Source: Leucocoprinus leucothites (Eukaryota > Basidiomycota > Agaricomycetes > Agaricales > Agaricaceae). From it: a stretch of 64,000 nucleotides of DNA. This document shows, piece by piece, positions 24,041 to 34,492 of the stretch; positions within the stretch are counted from its first letter, which is position 1; every line of letters begins with the position of its first letter. Location of the stretch: the NCBI GenBank assembly GCA_013368445.1, contig JAACJO010000007.1, forward strand, positions 1,054,001 through 1,118,000, read 5' to 3'. The notes beneath the pieces were generated by a model. It searched no databases. It was not told where the DNA came from and worked only from the letters and a program-made list of their open reading frames with translations. The position numbers and the translations under genes were made by a program.

Positions 24041-24695
24041 CTATATTGAAGCGGCCTGTTGTGCATGGCGCTCTTCCCATAGCGTTCGCAGGACATCCGT
24101 AAATGCTAGCTTCCCTAGCTGAGCATTCTGTTCAAAACGTTGCACCAGCCACTTCTCGAGGTTATCCGCGGCTGACCGCCAAAGTGCCATTCTGGCCTGG
24201 ATCTCCGCTGTCTGGGAGAACAACGTCGTGTCACAGGTGGCTGGTGTGTACTGTATACGCTCAAAGCATGTCGCAAATTGTGACATAGAGAGATTTACAG
24301 AGGTGATCGATGCATTCTGGGTTGCAGGGTCCACGAAAATGATTTCGCGCACGAATGCGTCTTCCGAGCCACCGAACAGCTGGAAAGTATGTTGTGAACG
24401 ACTGCAGTATGGCACATACAAGCTAATAGCATACCTTGACGATCCACCCTGGTGCTTTCTGTTTGCAACCCAGCACCCGTTCCGTCCGGATAATTCCAGT
24501 GCCTGGGTCAACACTACGGTCAAGAACGTCGATGCTAATGACATGCGAACACTTTGGATTAGGGTATTTCCTCCACATCCCGATAACAACATGAGACCAG
24601 GGGTGGCTGGCGAATCGCGCGACCGTTTAGTTACAACCGATGTCTGAATGGTCTTGAACTCACCTGTAATCGAAATTTTGGGAGAAGAAGTGCAT
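24041..24695 (-). CDS. UPS2: Ups2/PRELID3-type PRELI lipid-transfer protein, 180 aa
   Basis: The Ups2 branch of the PRELI family moves phosphatidylserine across the mitochondrial intermembrane space, feeding phosphatidylethanolamine synthesis. Three exons (24664-24695, 24435-24606, 24041-24379) give 181 codons. It begins MHFFSQNFDYSHPW and continues WRKYPNPKCSHVISIDVLDR and RTERVLGCKQ, matching the Ups2 pattern (KKYPN, STHVIAVDVL, TERLI). Later blocks TLFSQTAEIQA and FEQNAQLGKLAF also follow Ups2. The open frame upstream of exon 2 contains no start, and ATG 24695 with the consensus donor gtgagt after 32 nt gives the only sensible N-terminus. The same 32-nt first-exon design is present in the Ups1-type gene at 2663-3499, consistent with a common origin of the two genes. 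Confidence 0.9.
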
Positions 24696-25040
24696 TTTGA
24701 CCCAATAGACCCTAGGGAGAAAGAAAGTAAAAAGAGGAAGAGAAAGAAATTCGAGAAAGACCCAGAGAACGGCCTTATGGAAGTTTTGATGAATGAAAGC
24801 ACCGAGTGAGCAAAGAATTTTCGTCAGCTATCGGCGTCAGCCGGCATGTCCCACGAACAGCCCCTGTCCGGTTCAACCCTGCTCAAAATCATATGCTCCT
24901 TGTTCTCCGCACTCTGTTGGAGCACTGTCATCTCATCACCCAGCCTTACCAAGACCTGTTCTCGGATCCACAAATTCCGATTGAGAGTACCCAACGTTCA
25001 TAAATGGTACTAGAATTACAGGAAGGTACATTTATCGGAA
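24696..25040. other. Intergenic, 345 bp
   Basis: Lies between the Ups2-type start and the stop of the ABC transporter gene. The plus strand is unusually free of stops in two frames (24793-24984 from an ATG, 24806-25003 without one). The peptides are Pro/Cys/His-rich or look like short helical sequence, but match nothing I know. Most likely promoter sequence. Confidence 0.4.
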
Positions 25041-28016
25041 TCACTGCCGCTCCGCTTCAGTCACCACAGCCGCTCTTAACTCCGAAAGTCGGGCTTTCAG
25101 CTTTGGCCTGTTTGTGCGAGTCATAAATGGGAACCTTGCTCAATATCAAACTTGACTTACACTTCCAGAAGCTTAGCTTCCAGCGCCTGCTTCTCTTCTT
25201 GCAGTGCAAGCCGCTTCTCCGCATCGAGTTTGGTGCTAAAGTGGATTAAACTGTCAGCCAACGGAGAAGATAGGAAAGAACCAGACCTACAAAACATAAC
25301 CGCCTTGACCGTCATAATGGAGAATCAGTTGATGATATTTCCACAGCGATGGTCGGTGGGACACAGTCAGCAAGGTGATACCAAGATCAGTGGCATGTTC
25401 CATCATCAGTCCTTCAATATCTGTTGGTACGAGAGACGTGGCCTCATCAAGGACAGCGTACTGTTCCGAAAGAGAGCAAATGTGATGTCAGCCGATAAGG
25501 AGTCGCGGTTGAGTCTGCATTCTACTCACCTTGGGGCGGTGGTAGAATAACCTTGCCCAAGCGATCTTTTGCTGGTCGCCACCACTCAGCGATTCCCTCC
25601 ATTCTCGTGCAGCATTCCACCCGCCTTCTCTCTCTATGATGCTCTCCATCTGCACTTTGGCAAGGATCCGGAGCAAGTCGTCATCGGTAACTCCCCCTGA
25701 TAATCATTCAACGCATGAACAAGACAACGACCGAAAAACGCACGAGCTTTCATATCAGCCTCGGAGTGGGGATAGGTGATTTGATCACGAAGTGTTCCAA
25801 GTGAAAGATACGGCCGCTGCGGAATCAAGATAAACTGCGAAGATGGTGGCTTGCGAACAGTCCCGCCATAGACCGGCCAGAGGCCACCAAGAATGCGGAA
25901 AAGAGAAGACTTGCCACATCCTATCGCTGCTTGAACCGATGTATCAAATAAATGTACTTTTGCTGACTTACCATTCGGGCCTACAATGAGCAAGTGTTGC
26001 TACATGTTCCCTAGTCAGTGGGTCCATGGATAATTATACCAGAATGCTTACTTTTGGTTTCACATGAAAGCTTAAGCTTTTCAAGAGAATATCGCCGTTG
26101 GGTGTTACAATCGGGACATTTTCAAACTGAATATCTTCAGCCTCAAAAACTTGACCCTTTCCGCTGAGGACTACAGAAAGCGTCAGATATACTATCCCAG
26201 AATGTGAATCTAACGGACTTTTCGCATTAGCGTCTGTACTCGCCGAGCTGATAAGTGCCTTCTCAAATTTAGCCTGCTTCACGTCCCCCATCGTTTCAAG
26301 CAGCTGGGATACACGTGCGGTATAACCAGCAAGTTCTTGAAGATCCTTATAGGAATACATCACACGACCAAATGCATCTGGACACAGGTAAGAAATTTGG
26401 AATTCTGAGCATGTAAAGTAACGTGCCTGAAGCTGATAATAAGAGACGTCTGTTCGTCACAAAGCCTGCAGCGGAAGATAAACGTTAGTTTAATATAGCT
26501 TCACAGAGGGCAGTATCGCTGCCGACCTTCAGTGCGGCCTCCTAGGTCGACAGGTTTTGTACCGGGAAGCTTGAAGAATACAGGAATACCGCAGAGTACA
26601 AGCTGGTGGACATGAGTTTCCAGACGCCCCGCCATCTCGAGAAGGAACATACACCAAAGGAACCCCATAACCATTTAATTATACCTTCCTCCACACACCC
26701 AAACCACCAACGTCGTTCCAGGACCTTGTTCTCATGTTTCAAAACAGCTGCGTATTCTCTTTCAACTAGCAAACGCTCTGTACGCTCTCCCCCCATGAAC
26801 GCAATCTCCTCAGCAAACTCCACCAGTCGAGAATGTGTATGTCGAAGCGATCCAGCTAACTGTGCAGACAGAGCAGTGTAAGCACCGAGAGGAGGTGTTA
26901 GATATCTTACTATGCGCAAATACAAGCAATCAGACCAGGCTTTTCAATAAAGGTAGGTGAACTCACGTAGGATAGCAGTGGACTGGACAGCGATTGTTAA
27001 GCCAACGAGGCCCTCGGCACCAACATTTTGCGAAAGCTGATAGTTGTAAAGAATGACATCAAGGACAGGTTTTGCGAGATTGGAATATATAGCAGCTAGA
27101 TGTGTCGAAAATCGTTGTATGTCGTGGGTAATCATCCTATCATCTGTGAGTACCGCGAAGACTTGAGGAGGAATCGGGATGCGGTAGTAACTCACTGATC
27201 CGGATTCTTGATTCTATCGTCTAGATTTGCTACATATATAATGTCAACACAGGTGTGGAATACAGTAAATTAAGCTCATACCAAGTTTATAGTACACCTT
27301 GCCATCTGGCCCTTGAGATGCCTCGCCTAGGTACTGGGAAAGTACCTCACGGGTCAATCGTGTCCGGTAAGCAATTGCTAACTTATTCTGGACATAGCTC
27401 AGCCAACTGTTGCACCATGTCGCGGGGATCGCAACTAAGAGCCAGCGAAGAATGTTGTAGAAGAACTTCAAAGGCTCAACCCTGACGAGGCTTGCAACAA
27501 TCCTGCGGAGGGCACTAATTAGTTTGGCGCCCATGATCATTGACCTATCTATGACGTACTTGCCATCAAGAGCAGCGACGTAGAGCGATATCGCAGTTCT
27601 GAACACCAGAAGGCTCGAGTGCATGAGAAGCAGGAGAGCTTCCTTTGAGCGCATTCCGGGAATGACGATTCGCAAGATCCGGGAGAGGCGCTGGTAGAAG
27701 ACCGCATCCACCTGATGAAGAAGGGAGACCGATCGTTAGATGGACAGAGGAAGCTGATAACGAACAACATCCATACGGCAACTCGCTCTGACCGCCCATC
27801 GGGTCTACCGTCAATCGCAACCTTTCCTTTCCCTTTCCTCGATTTACCCCCTCTACCACCTCCGGAAAGACCATAATACGTGGTCCCGAGCACATAGAGT
27901 ACGAAGCTGATGTTGAGCACCTTCTGGATGAGTGGCCTATTGCTGGCGTAATTCTTGGAGAGATAGGCAAGTTTTTCTTGCGCAGCCTTGCCTCTGAGGG
28001 TTGAGAATGCCGCCAT
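25041..28016 (-). CDS. Peroxisomal ABCD-family half ABC transporter, 735 aa
   Basis: Members (yeast Pxa1/Pxa2, human ABCD1-3) pair up in the peroxisomal membrane and import long-chain acyl groups for beta-oxidation. Fifteen exons: 27777-28016, 27282-27711, 27196-27229, 26967-27136, 26653-26909, 26527-26602, 26427-26465, 26219-26377, 26052-26170, 25972-25999, 25744-25920, 25530-25696, 25291-25460, 25161-25235, 25041-25107 (736 codons). Visible in order: transmembrane part with [16 protein letters not shown], the ABCD loop [13 protein letters not shown], Walker A GPNGCGKSS, Q-loop [15 protein letters not shown], signature [13 protein letters not shown], Walker [10 protein letters not shown], and switch histidine in VSHRPSLW. 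One nucleotide-binding domain and one membrane domain, so a half-transporter. The intron 26378-26426 starts with GC rather than GT. I cannot tell Pxa1 from Pxa2 type by eye. Confidence 0.92.
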
Positions 28017-28329
28017 AGCGGAGAATGTCAATTGAGAACAATGTTAATGTTGTTGGTAAAAGCTCGACGAGGATTCGACACTGTCCACAGAACTCAGGCG
28101 TCAGGAGGTAAGTAGTAAGGCCAAGGTTCCTGCCCAGGTAAGGAAGAAAGTAGTAGTAGTGAAAGAATCAAAAAATAAGTTGGATCTAAGTTGGATGGTG
28201 GAGGGTATTTTCACGTGAATTCCAGTGAAATATCAAGCGACACGTGCGAATATAGCAAGTGATCCAAAACGTAACTCCAGGTTATTCAGTTCGCTACATC
28301 CAAGGCACTCAAATTCAAACGCGGCAGTC
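28017..28329. other. Intergenic, 313 bp
   Basis: Upstream of the ABC transporter and downstream of the HAD gene, both minus. Contains short direct repeats (aagtaagttgg-like, agtagtagt near 28150) and no coding signal. Confidence 0.5.
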
Positions 28330-29527
28330 TCAGATCCGCCCGTCTACTCTGGCCTGGCGCGCCCATCGTATTACCTCACTCCAGTCCTTCGCCCGCCAGA
28401 GTTGCACACCCTCTGGAATAGACAGCGTTTCCTCTTTCCAAAATTCCTTCCCACCGCAAGCCTTGAACCTTATGTTGAATGACATATCGTCGTGGGCATC
28501 GTTTGGACCAGAGACACGTTTGTTCCATTCATAATCCCCGAAAAGGAGGACAGGCGTGGGATGAGTTGCAGTCGCGCATTGTAACGCATTTTCCGACGAG
28601 TCGTCGATGAGCAGCTTCGCTCCAAGATCATAGCAGACCTGAAGGCCGTCATCGGGATTTGGGAAACTACGTTTCTCCATCTTGACTGCTCACCTGCGAT
28701 TTACTCAATTTTGTGACGACTTCATGCCCAGTCTTGTGTGCGTCCTTAAATTGTCCAGTGCATATGATGCTGTCAAATAAACCTAAAGAACTTCTAGGTT
28801 TCCGCTCGTGTTGACTGTGAAGGGAAGAATAGTAGCATACCTGGAAAGTATTTCGAGACCCACTCCCAGCTCTCGTCTGCATTATCTTCTTGTCTGGCAG
28901 TAACGATGATCAGTCGAAATCCCATGTCCTTGAGTGTCTGTATTCCCTCTCGTGCTCCAGGCACTGGGGCCGCTTGATAGATTTTGTCGGTCTTGTAGAA
29001 ATCCTTCACCTTGTCAAACGTTTCCTTGATTGTTCCCCAAAACGGGTTCTATGAGTTCCCGCGTTAATCGCTAGGGTTTCTCCAAATACCAACATGGTGG
29101 ATGAGCAATATCTCACCTTCCAGTAATAATAGTCTTTGTAGATCCATCTCGTCAATATATGGACGAATCTCTTTTACCAAGTTTACTCTCACAGTAAAAA
29201 TTTGAAATGTCCATTTTGGTCCCATATACTTCATTGTGCCCTAGTTCAACTGGTTTGCCACTCGTTGTTGATGAGAATTTCAGGCTGCTCACATTCAGAG
29301 ACAGCCTCATTGGTTTGGCATAGGACATCATCTAAATCAACAGCAATTATAGACGTCGATGAACCCGGGGGTGCGATTCCAGCGAGCTTCTTCTCGAGTA
29401 CCTCATGTTCATGTTGCATACTCAGGTCCTTGGTATCGTTTTGCCTCGGGACAGCAGATTCGTCTGGTGTTTTGGCACCCTCGACGCGCGAACTTTCTAG
29501 TTCAAGACAAGATGCAGCTGCGGACAT
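28330..29527 (-). CDS. HAD-superfamily hydrolase, 5'(3')-nucleotidase C (NT5C)-like, 301 aa
   Basis: Six exons (29293-29527, 29193-29240, 29117-29133, 28841-29048, 28694-28782, 28330-28638) make 302 codons; exon 3 is 17 nt. After an acidic, Ser-rich N-terminus of about 50 residues comes the nucleophile motif IIAVDLDDVLCQTNEA (DxD type), then a Tyr-rich segment, the cap region NPFWGTIKETFDK, motif II in RLIIVTARQ, and the C-terminal acidic motif LLIDDSSENALQC. This order matches the NT5C-like branch of HAD phosphatases. A substrate cannot be given; in other species related proteins act on deoxynucleotides or are uncharacterised. The ATG at 29527 is the first in frame. Confidence 0.82.
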
Positions 29528-29867
29528 GATATAGAGTGTCGATGGAGATGGCAGAACAAAAGGACAGGTTTCATGACTCAAAGCTAGAATCAATCAATTG
29601 AAAGTGCTTGATTGGTCATTGGTCAATAGATCGGAGCTCGGCAACTTATTACTCCAATATACCTCCCAGAACAACACGCCACACTCTGGGATTCGGAAAC
29701 TGCGAAATACATAAATCAGAATCCTGAGAGAAAACGGGTTTCAAATTTGGATTGAAGAGCAAAATATCCTTCCATCGAATCTGGCCAAGAAAGACCGGGA
29801 GATATTGGTACAGAACAAGAATATCACTATCACACAATCTGCTTTACCTGAGGGCAGAGAGTCAGAC
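29528..29867. other. Intergenic, 340 bp
   Basis: Between the HAD gene start and the carbonic anhydrase stop, both minus. AT-rich, no coding signal seen. Confidence 0.5.
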
Positions 29868-30562
29868 CTAACGTGTGATTTTGGAACTAGAGTTTTGCCA
29901 TACTTTACCGGTCTTAACATCGTAAATCCAACCGGTAATCGGCGTTTCCTTCAGCACGAGGGGGTTTCCTTTCAGGAATTGAATATCGGCCTTGACGCTT
30001 TCCTCCAGGCTGGAGAACTCTGAAAAATCAAGCTTGTCTACAGCGTGGGCGACGGCATCGTTGCCGGGATGAGTTTCTCTGATAACCTTGCGAACTTGTT
30101 CAGAGGTGAATGTGAGCATTCCACAGCCGGTGTGGCGGAAAATGGCGATCTCCCGGGTTCCGAGAAGATACTGAGAGATGACAATACTTCGAAGCGATTC
30201 TTGTCTATAAGTTGGTCAGGGCAACGAAGTCTGAGCAGATAGAAGGGCAACCTACGCTATCCCGCCAGCATTTCTTATAACATGGGCGTCTCCAAGATTG
30301 AGTCCGAGCTGGGATAGAGGTCTTTGGGACCAAGGTTCTTAATCTAAGTATGAAAGCATTTTAAATTATGAGGTCTCACTCGACACGGGCATCCATACAC
30401 GTAACTGATTACAAAATAACAAGATAAGGAGAATAGCTGCTTTATAAAGGGTAGATACTGACCTAAAGCCAGCTTTTTGGCCGGAGGAATAGCCAGATGC
30501 CCTTTGTCAAAGGTCGAAGCGTATTTTTCGTTGTCAGAAACAAAGCTCCCGTGAGCAGACAT
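29868..30562 (-). CDS. Short beta-carbonic anhydrase (Cab-like), 175 aa
   Basis: Interconverts CO2 and bicarbonate. Four exons (30463-30562, 30380-30404, 30256-30321, 29868-30204) give 176 codons. Zinc ligands of the beta class are present: Cys and Asp-Arg in VTCMDARVEP near residue 35, His and Cys in RHTGCGMLTF near residue 90. LGLNLGDAHVIRNAGG is typical of the short, archaeal Cab-like branch rather than the longer Nce103/plant-type enzymes usual in yeasts. No targeting peptide is evident, so cytosolic location is likely. The acceptor at 30322 is set by the need to restore EPLSQLGLN; other AG choices give stops. Confidence 0.88.
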
Positions 30563-30950
30563 AATAAGAGAGGTAACTGAGATTTTGAACGTTCAGAGTT
30601 TTCAGTCTATATATTCCAGATTGACAACGCCTTTTTGGGGAGCAATTGCGCAATTTCTCGAATATCAATGGAGGCGCCACCAGTGACAAGTCAGTGAGAA
30701 TCAGCCAAGTAGGGGAGTCATTTCCGGCGAGCGTGGAACAGAGGACCACATATATACCTTTCCCAAGGTGCCAAGATAGTATTAAAGCAAGACGGCACCG
30801 ACCATAAGAGCATGTGAAAGGAAGAGGACTGCACACGGCCGTCAGAAAGCTGGTAAGTTACAACAATAGCCCCTTTTTCATCATTGCGCTGACACGTGTG
30901 GAATTGATCGCGAACTCCCAAGAGTTTCGCAAGTACATCCACTGCTCAGC
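30563..30950. promoter_or_regulatory. Shared 388-bp region between divergent carbonic anhydrase and TIP20 genes
   Basis: Both start codons face outwards from this interval, so it should contain two promoters. No specific motif recognised; inference from orientation. Confidence 0.4.
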
Positions 30951-33900
30951 ATGTCTGTTCAGCAGATTCAGTCCCTCCTGGACGTCCCAGATTGGCAGTC
31001 TTCCAGCCAAAGGGCGACAGAGTTTGTAGATCAGGTTTTACCAACACTCGACAATTTGGATCAGCTCGAGACGCTGTTGGAACGATCTCTTATACGTCAT
31101 GAGGACCTGCAATCCCAAGTGCGTGAACCATCCATGAGTCTCACTCAATACTCATAATCATTGTCCTAGTTCAGCTGTCTTCATCTAACCTACGTATTCA
31201 TGCCTTAATTACCGATACCCGTCATTCGGTGGAAGCGCAACTTGAGACCTCTCAAGAGCTATCCCTACTTCGACATTCACTGTCAGACGAGCTCACCGAG
31301 CTCGCCAGTGAACTTGTTTCCGTACTCCATGACGGAAATAGGCAGCATACATTGCTGGAAGACGTGGAAACCCTGCACCGTAGCTTAAAGGAGTTGGAAA
31401 GTGTCAGGGACTACGTACAAGTTATCCAACATGGGTTGAAGCTCAGGTTTGTGTTCGATGAACCCATCTGCAGTCATTGCTAAAATTTCGGTTTCAGTGA
31501 ATCTGCCGTCTCACAGGTCAAGTCTACAGCGGCAGTCTCGACTTCCTCTGTGACTGTATTCCGAGAACTACAAAAGTTCGTCAGCGAGGTGTTGAATGCA
31601 TGCACTCACATCGAAGACGGCGGCGGTCCACGGAAATTACATATCGTTGAGCTTCTTGAGAGGATTCGTGATCGTACTTGGGCAGATATTAAGGGCGCTC
31701 TCTCCTCGTAAGTTGAATCCGGTCTCTCCTCAACACTCAAGTTAACATTACTGGCCAGAGCTTTGACAACAGTGGCGGAGAAACTCGGTTGGCCGATGAG
31801 TGTGAACTATGCGGCTGCTGCATCGAGCGACAGAAAGGCATTCGAAGATGCTTTTGTGAACCTTCTGAAACTGCAGTCCATGTGAGTAACCGATAGATTT
31901 CTGATTGCCATTACTAAAATCTTGCAGAGGAAAGGAGATTGGCGCTGAGGATGAATGTACTCGTACCGAGAAGAATGGACTGTATCCGCTCCAAGCTCTC
32001 GTGCTCTCTGTTTCCCTTCGCTTCAAGTACCACTTTGAGGGTGCTCGTCAAACGAACCGACTAGACAAGGCCAGTTTTTCTTTCAACTATTTGGCCAGAT
32101 CCTACAGTTTCCTGAAATCAGATTAGCCAGAATGGTATTTCGCTCATATCCTTAACGTTGTACATGAGCACCGTCAGTTTATGGAGCTTGTTATCCAACC
32201 ATTATTATCCTCTTCGGAATACAAACAAGTACATGCCTGGGTGAGCTTGATCAATTTGCGCCTGAGAGTGTTACTCCCTCTGACCCTTATCAAACAGCGC
32301 GAATTTGCTCTGCTCTTGTTACCTCTCCTCTCGCGCAAACTTCGTAAAACGATACCGGCACTTCTTCAATCGCCTTCCATTCTAGCCCACACAATATACC
32401 AAGCTCTTTCTTTCGATGCGTCCTTCACAGAAGAAGGCTTCCAATTACAAGGAACATCCGCCGCTGCACTAGACGATGACGAAATTAAGTGGGATGGTAT
32501 CAGTCATATCTTGCTGGGGAATCAGCAATGGTTCCAAGCGTGGTTGGTAGGAGAGCAAAAGTGTGAGTGTTCTTCCTGTAGAGGTTCAGGTGGGCTCACA
32601 TGTGCACTGAATCCTAGTCGTTGAAGATCAATATCACGAGATAATAGGATCTTCAGATGCCTGGGCCATTTCAGACGACGCAGAAGGAGGCACCCAAGCA
32701 ACAGCTCTCAAATCGACCAACTCGGCGCGGAGAATTAAAGCGCTATTTGAACAGGTCACTGGTAAGGTGGTGTGCTTGCTTCAGATATGGACATCTGCGC
32801 ACTAACCCCCACTCACCACACTTAGATCGATACTCACCACTCCCAAATGCGTCCCAGCGCGTACATTTTCTTATATCAATACAGCTGCCCATCCTTGATT
32901 CTTACCTGGGCCGCATAACTTCCTCTTTGGATGCCTTTGAGACTTTGTCATCAGCTTTCGTTCGGGCTGTCCCAGGTGCACTCAGCCTCGGGAATAAAGG
33001 CGAAGGGTCTGTCAACGTCAACACACAAAATTTGACAAGTGGTATAGGAGGTATTCAACGACTGTGTAAAGCACTACTCAGTGCTGCACATGTTGAATTC
33101 GCTCTCGAATCCTGGGCAGAAGACCTGGTATGTTCTTGTCATGACTTCGCAAACAGAGAAGCAGTAACTGATGATACTTCTATGATCTCATTGCCAGTTT
33201 TTCCTAGAGCTATGGTCTGACATCCACCATACTCCTGCTTTGCGCTCCCGCGTCGAAGCCAACCCACTCCTCCCTCAACCAGGGCCTGAGGACCTTGAAG
33301 TTCCCAACGACACCATTTTTGAAGTCTTCATCAACAAATACACGGCCCTCATTATACGCGCAGAGAATATGATCGTTCAACAAGTATGTAACGAAGTTGA
33401 AACGCAGCTCAAGGCTCATTTCTCCACGTATGTACTCAGTCTACCCTTTGTCGTCCGTGGTCACGCCCCCTTACACATATACTAACAGCAGCAGTCCGGA
33501 CCCAAACCTTTCTGAAGACCCCTCAACACCCGAAGCTCCTCTCATCTCTCAAACGCTCTTAGCGCCGCTCACCCTCTTCTCAACTCACCTGGCGTACCTG
33601 TTGTCTACACTCTCCCAAACATCATTCACAGCGCTCTACCGCCGCATCTCAGCAAACCTCGCTGAACACATCTTACACCGTCAAATCTTATTCCGTGGTA
33701 CTTTTGGAGTGCCCGAGGGTCGTACCATCCTCGCTGAATGTGAGTTGTTTGTGGAAACATGCAACGGCGCACTCGCGGGCGCTGGTGGATTACCTGGTGG
33801 AAAAGCCCGTGTCGAGGCTCCCTGGGGAAAGCTATTGCAAGCGGGACGATTAGTAGCGTTGGAGGGGGATGTTTGGGACAAAATTGTTAATGTCACATTC

Positions 33901-34017
33901 GGTGTATCTAGCCAGGAGGATTGGGAAGAGGTGATGCGTAGTGTGACTGGATACTCAGAGCTTTCAAGGGACTCTGTCGGAAACGTCCTACGTCGTCGTG
34001 ATGACTGTCTTGCATAG
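30951..34017 (+). CDS. TIP20: TIP20/RINT1-family subunit of the Dsl1 (NRZ) tethering complex, 832 aa
   Basis: The complex tethers Golgi-derived COPI vesicles at the ER. Eleven exons: 30951-31118, 31175-31446, 31498-31707, 31759-31881, 31928-32069, 32127-32240, 32298-32562, 32618-32761, 32826-33127, 33198-33427, 33489-34017 (833 codons). The N-terminal 120 residues are coiled-coil-like (repeated Leu/Glu heptads). The RINT1/TIP20 domain follows: NRLDKPEWYFAHILNVVHEH, SILAHTIYQALSFD, and WDGISHILLGNQQWFQAWL. The join to PEWYF requires a GC donor at 32070. The intron 32241-32297 is stop-free and a multiple of three, so the raw frame runs through it, but family sequence resumes directly with HAW-REFALLLLPL. 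The last acceptor is a tandem cagcag. Identity is clear; I use TIP20 as the fungal name. Confidence 0.9.
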
Positions 34018-34492
34018 CTGCATCTGTAATACCTCTATCTGGCCGATTGCATTAATTTACGCCTCATGTTCTGGTTCACAGCTGTCGATTCGTCATCATC
34101 ATAAACATTTCTTTTGCTCATCGAGGCAGACAGACAGACCAAAGGCGCGAAGGAAAAAGGCAAGGCGTAAGAGGACACAAATACCCTGGTGAGGGGGAAG
34201 GATTTCACTAGAGCAAAATAAAAATGCAAACCAAAAAGCAACCATTACGATCAAATAATACTAACACACAGCAATCAAGACACCATAGAGAGCGACAGCA
34301 CAAAAAGAGAAGGGTGGAGAGAATAGAAGGTTATATCACGTGAGCAGAAAGGAAAATCCAAACTGCAGATACAACAGCGAGACGAGAAAGAGAGAGGGAG
34401 GCAATAATAAAGGGGAAACGAGAGAAGTGGCGGCAGAAAGGAAGGAGGGGGCGCCCTGAGGAGTTTATACACAAAAGTTCATTTTTGCTACC
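34018..34492. other. Convergent intergenic region, 475 bp
   Basis: Lies between the stop codons of TIP20 (plus) and the CSL gene (minus), so it holds both 3' ends. Strongly purine-rich on the plus strand from about 34290 to 34450. Confidence 0.5.

Noticed and set aside
24793..25003. Small plus-strand gene between the Ups2-type and ABC transporter genes
   Set aside because: Open in two frames at once, no family resemblance, no splice partner; promoter sequence is the simpler reading.
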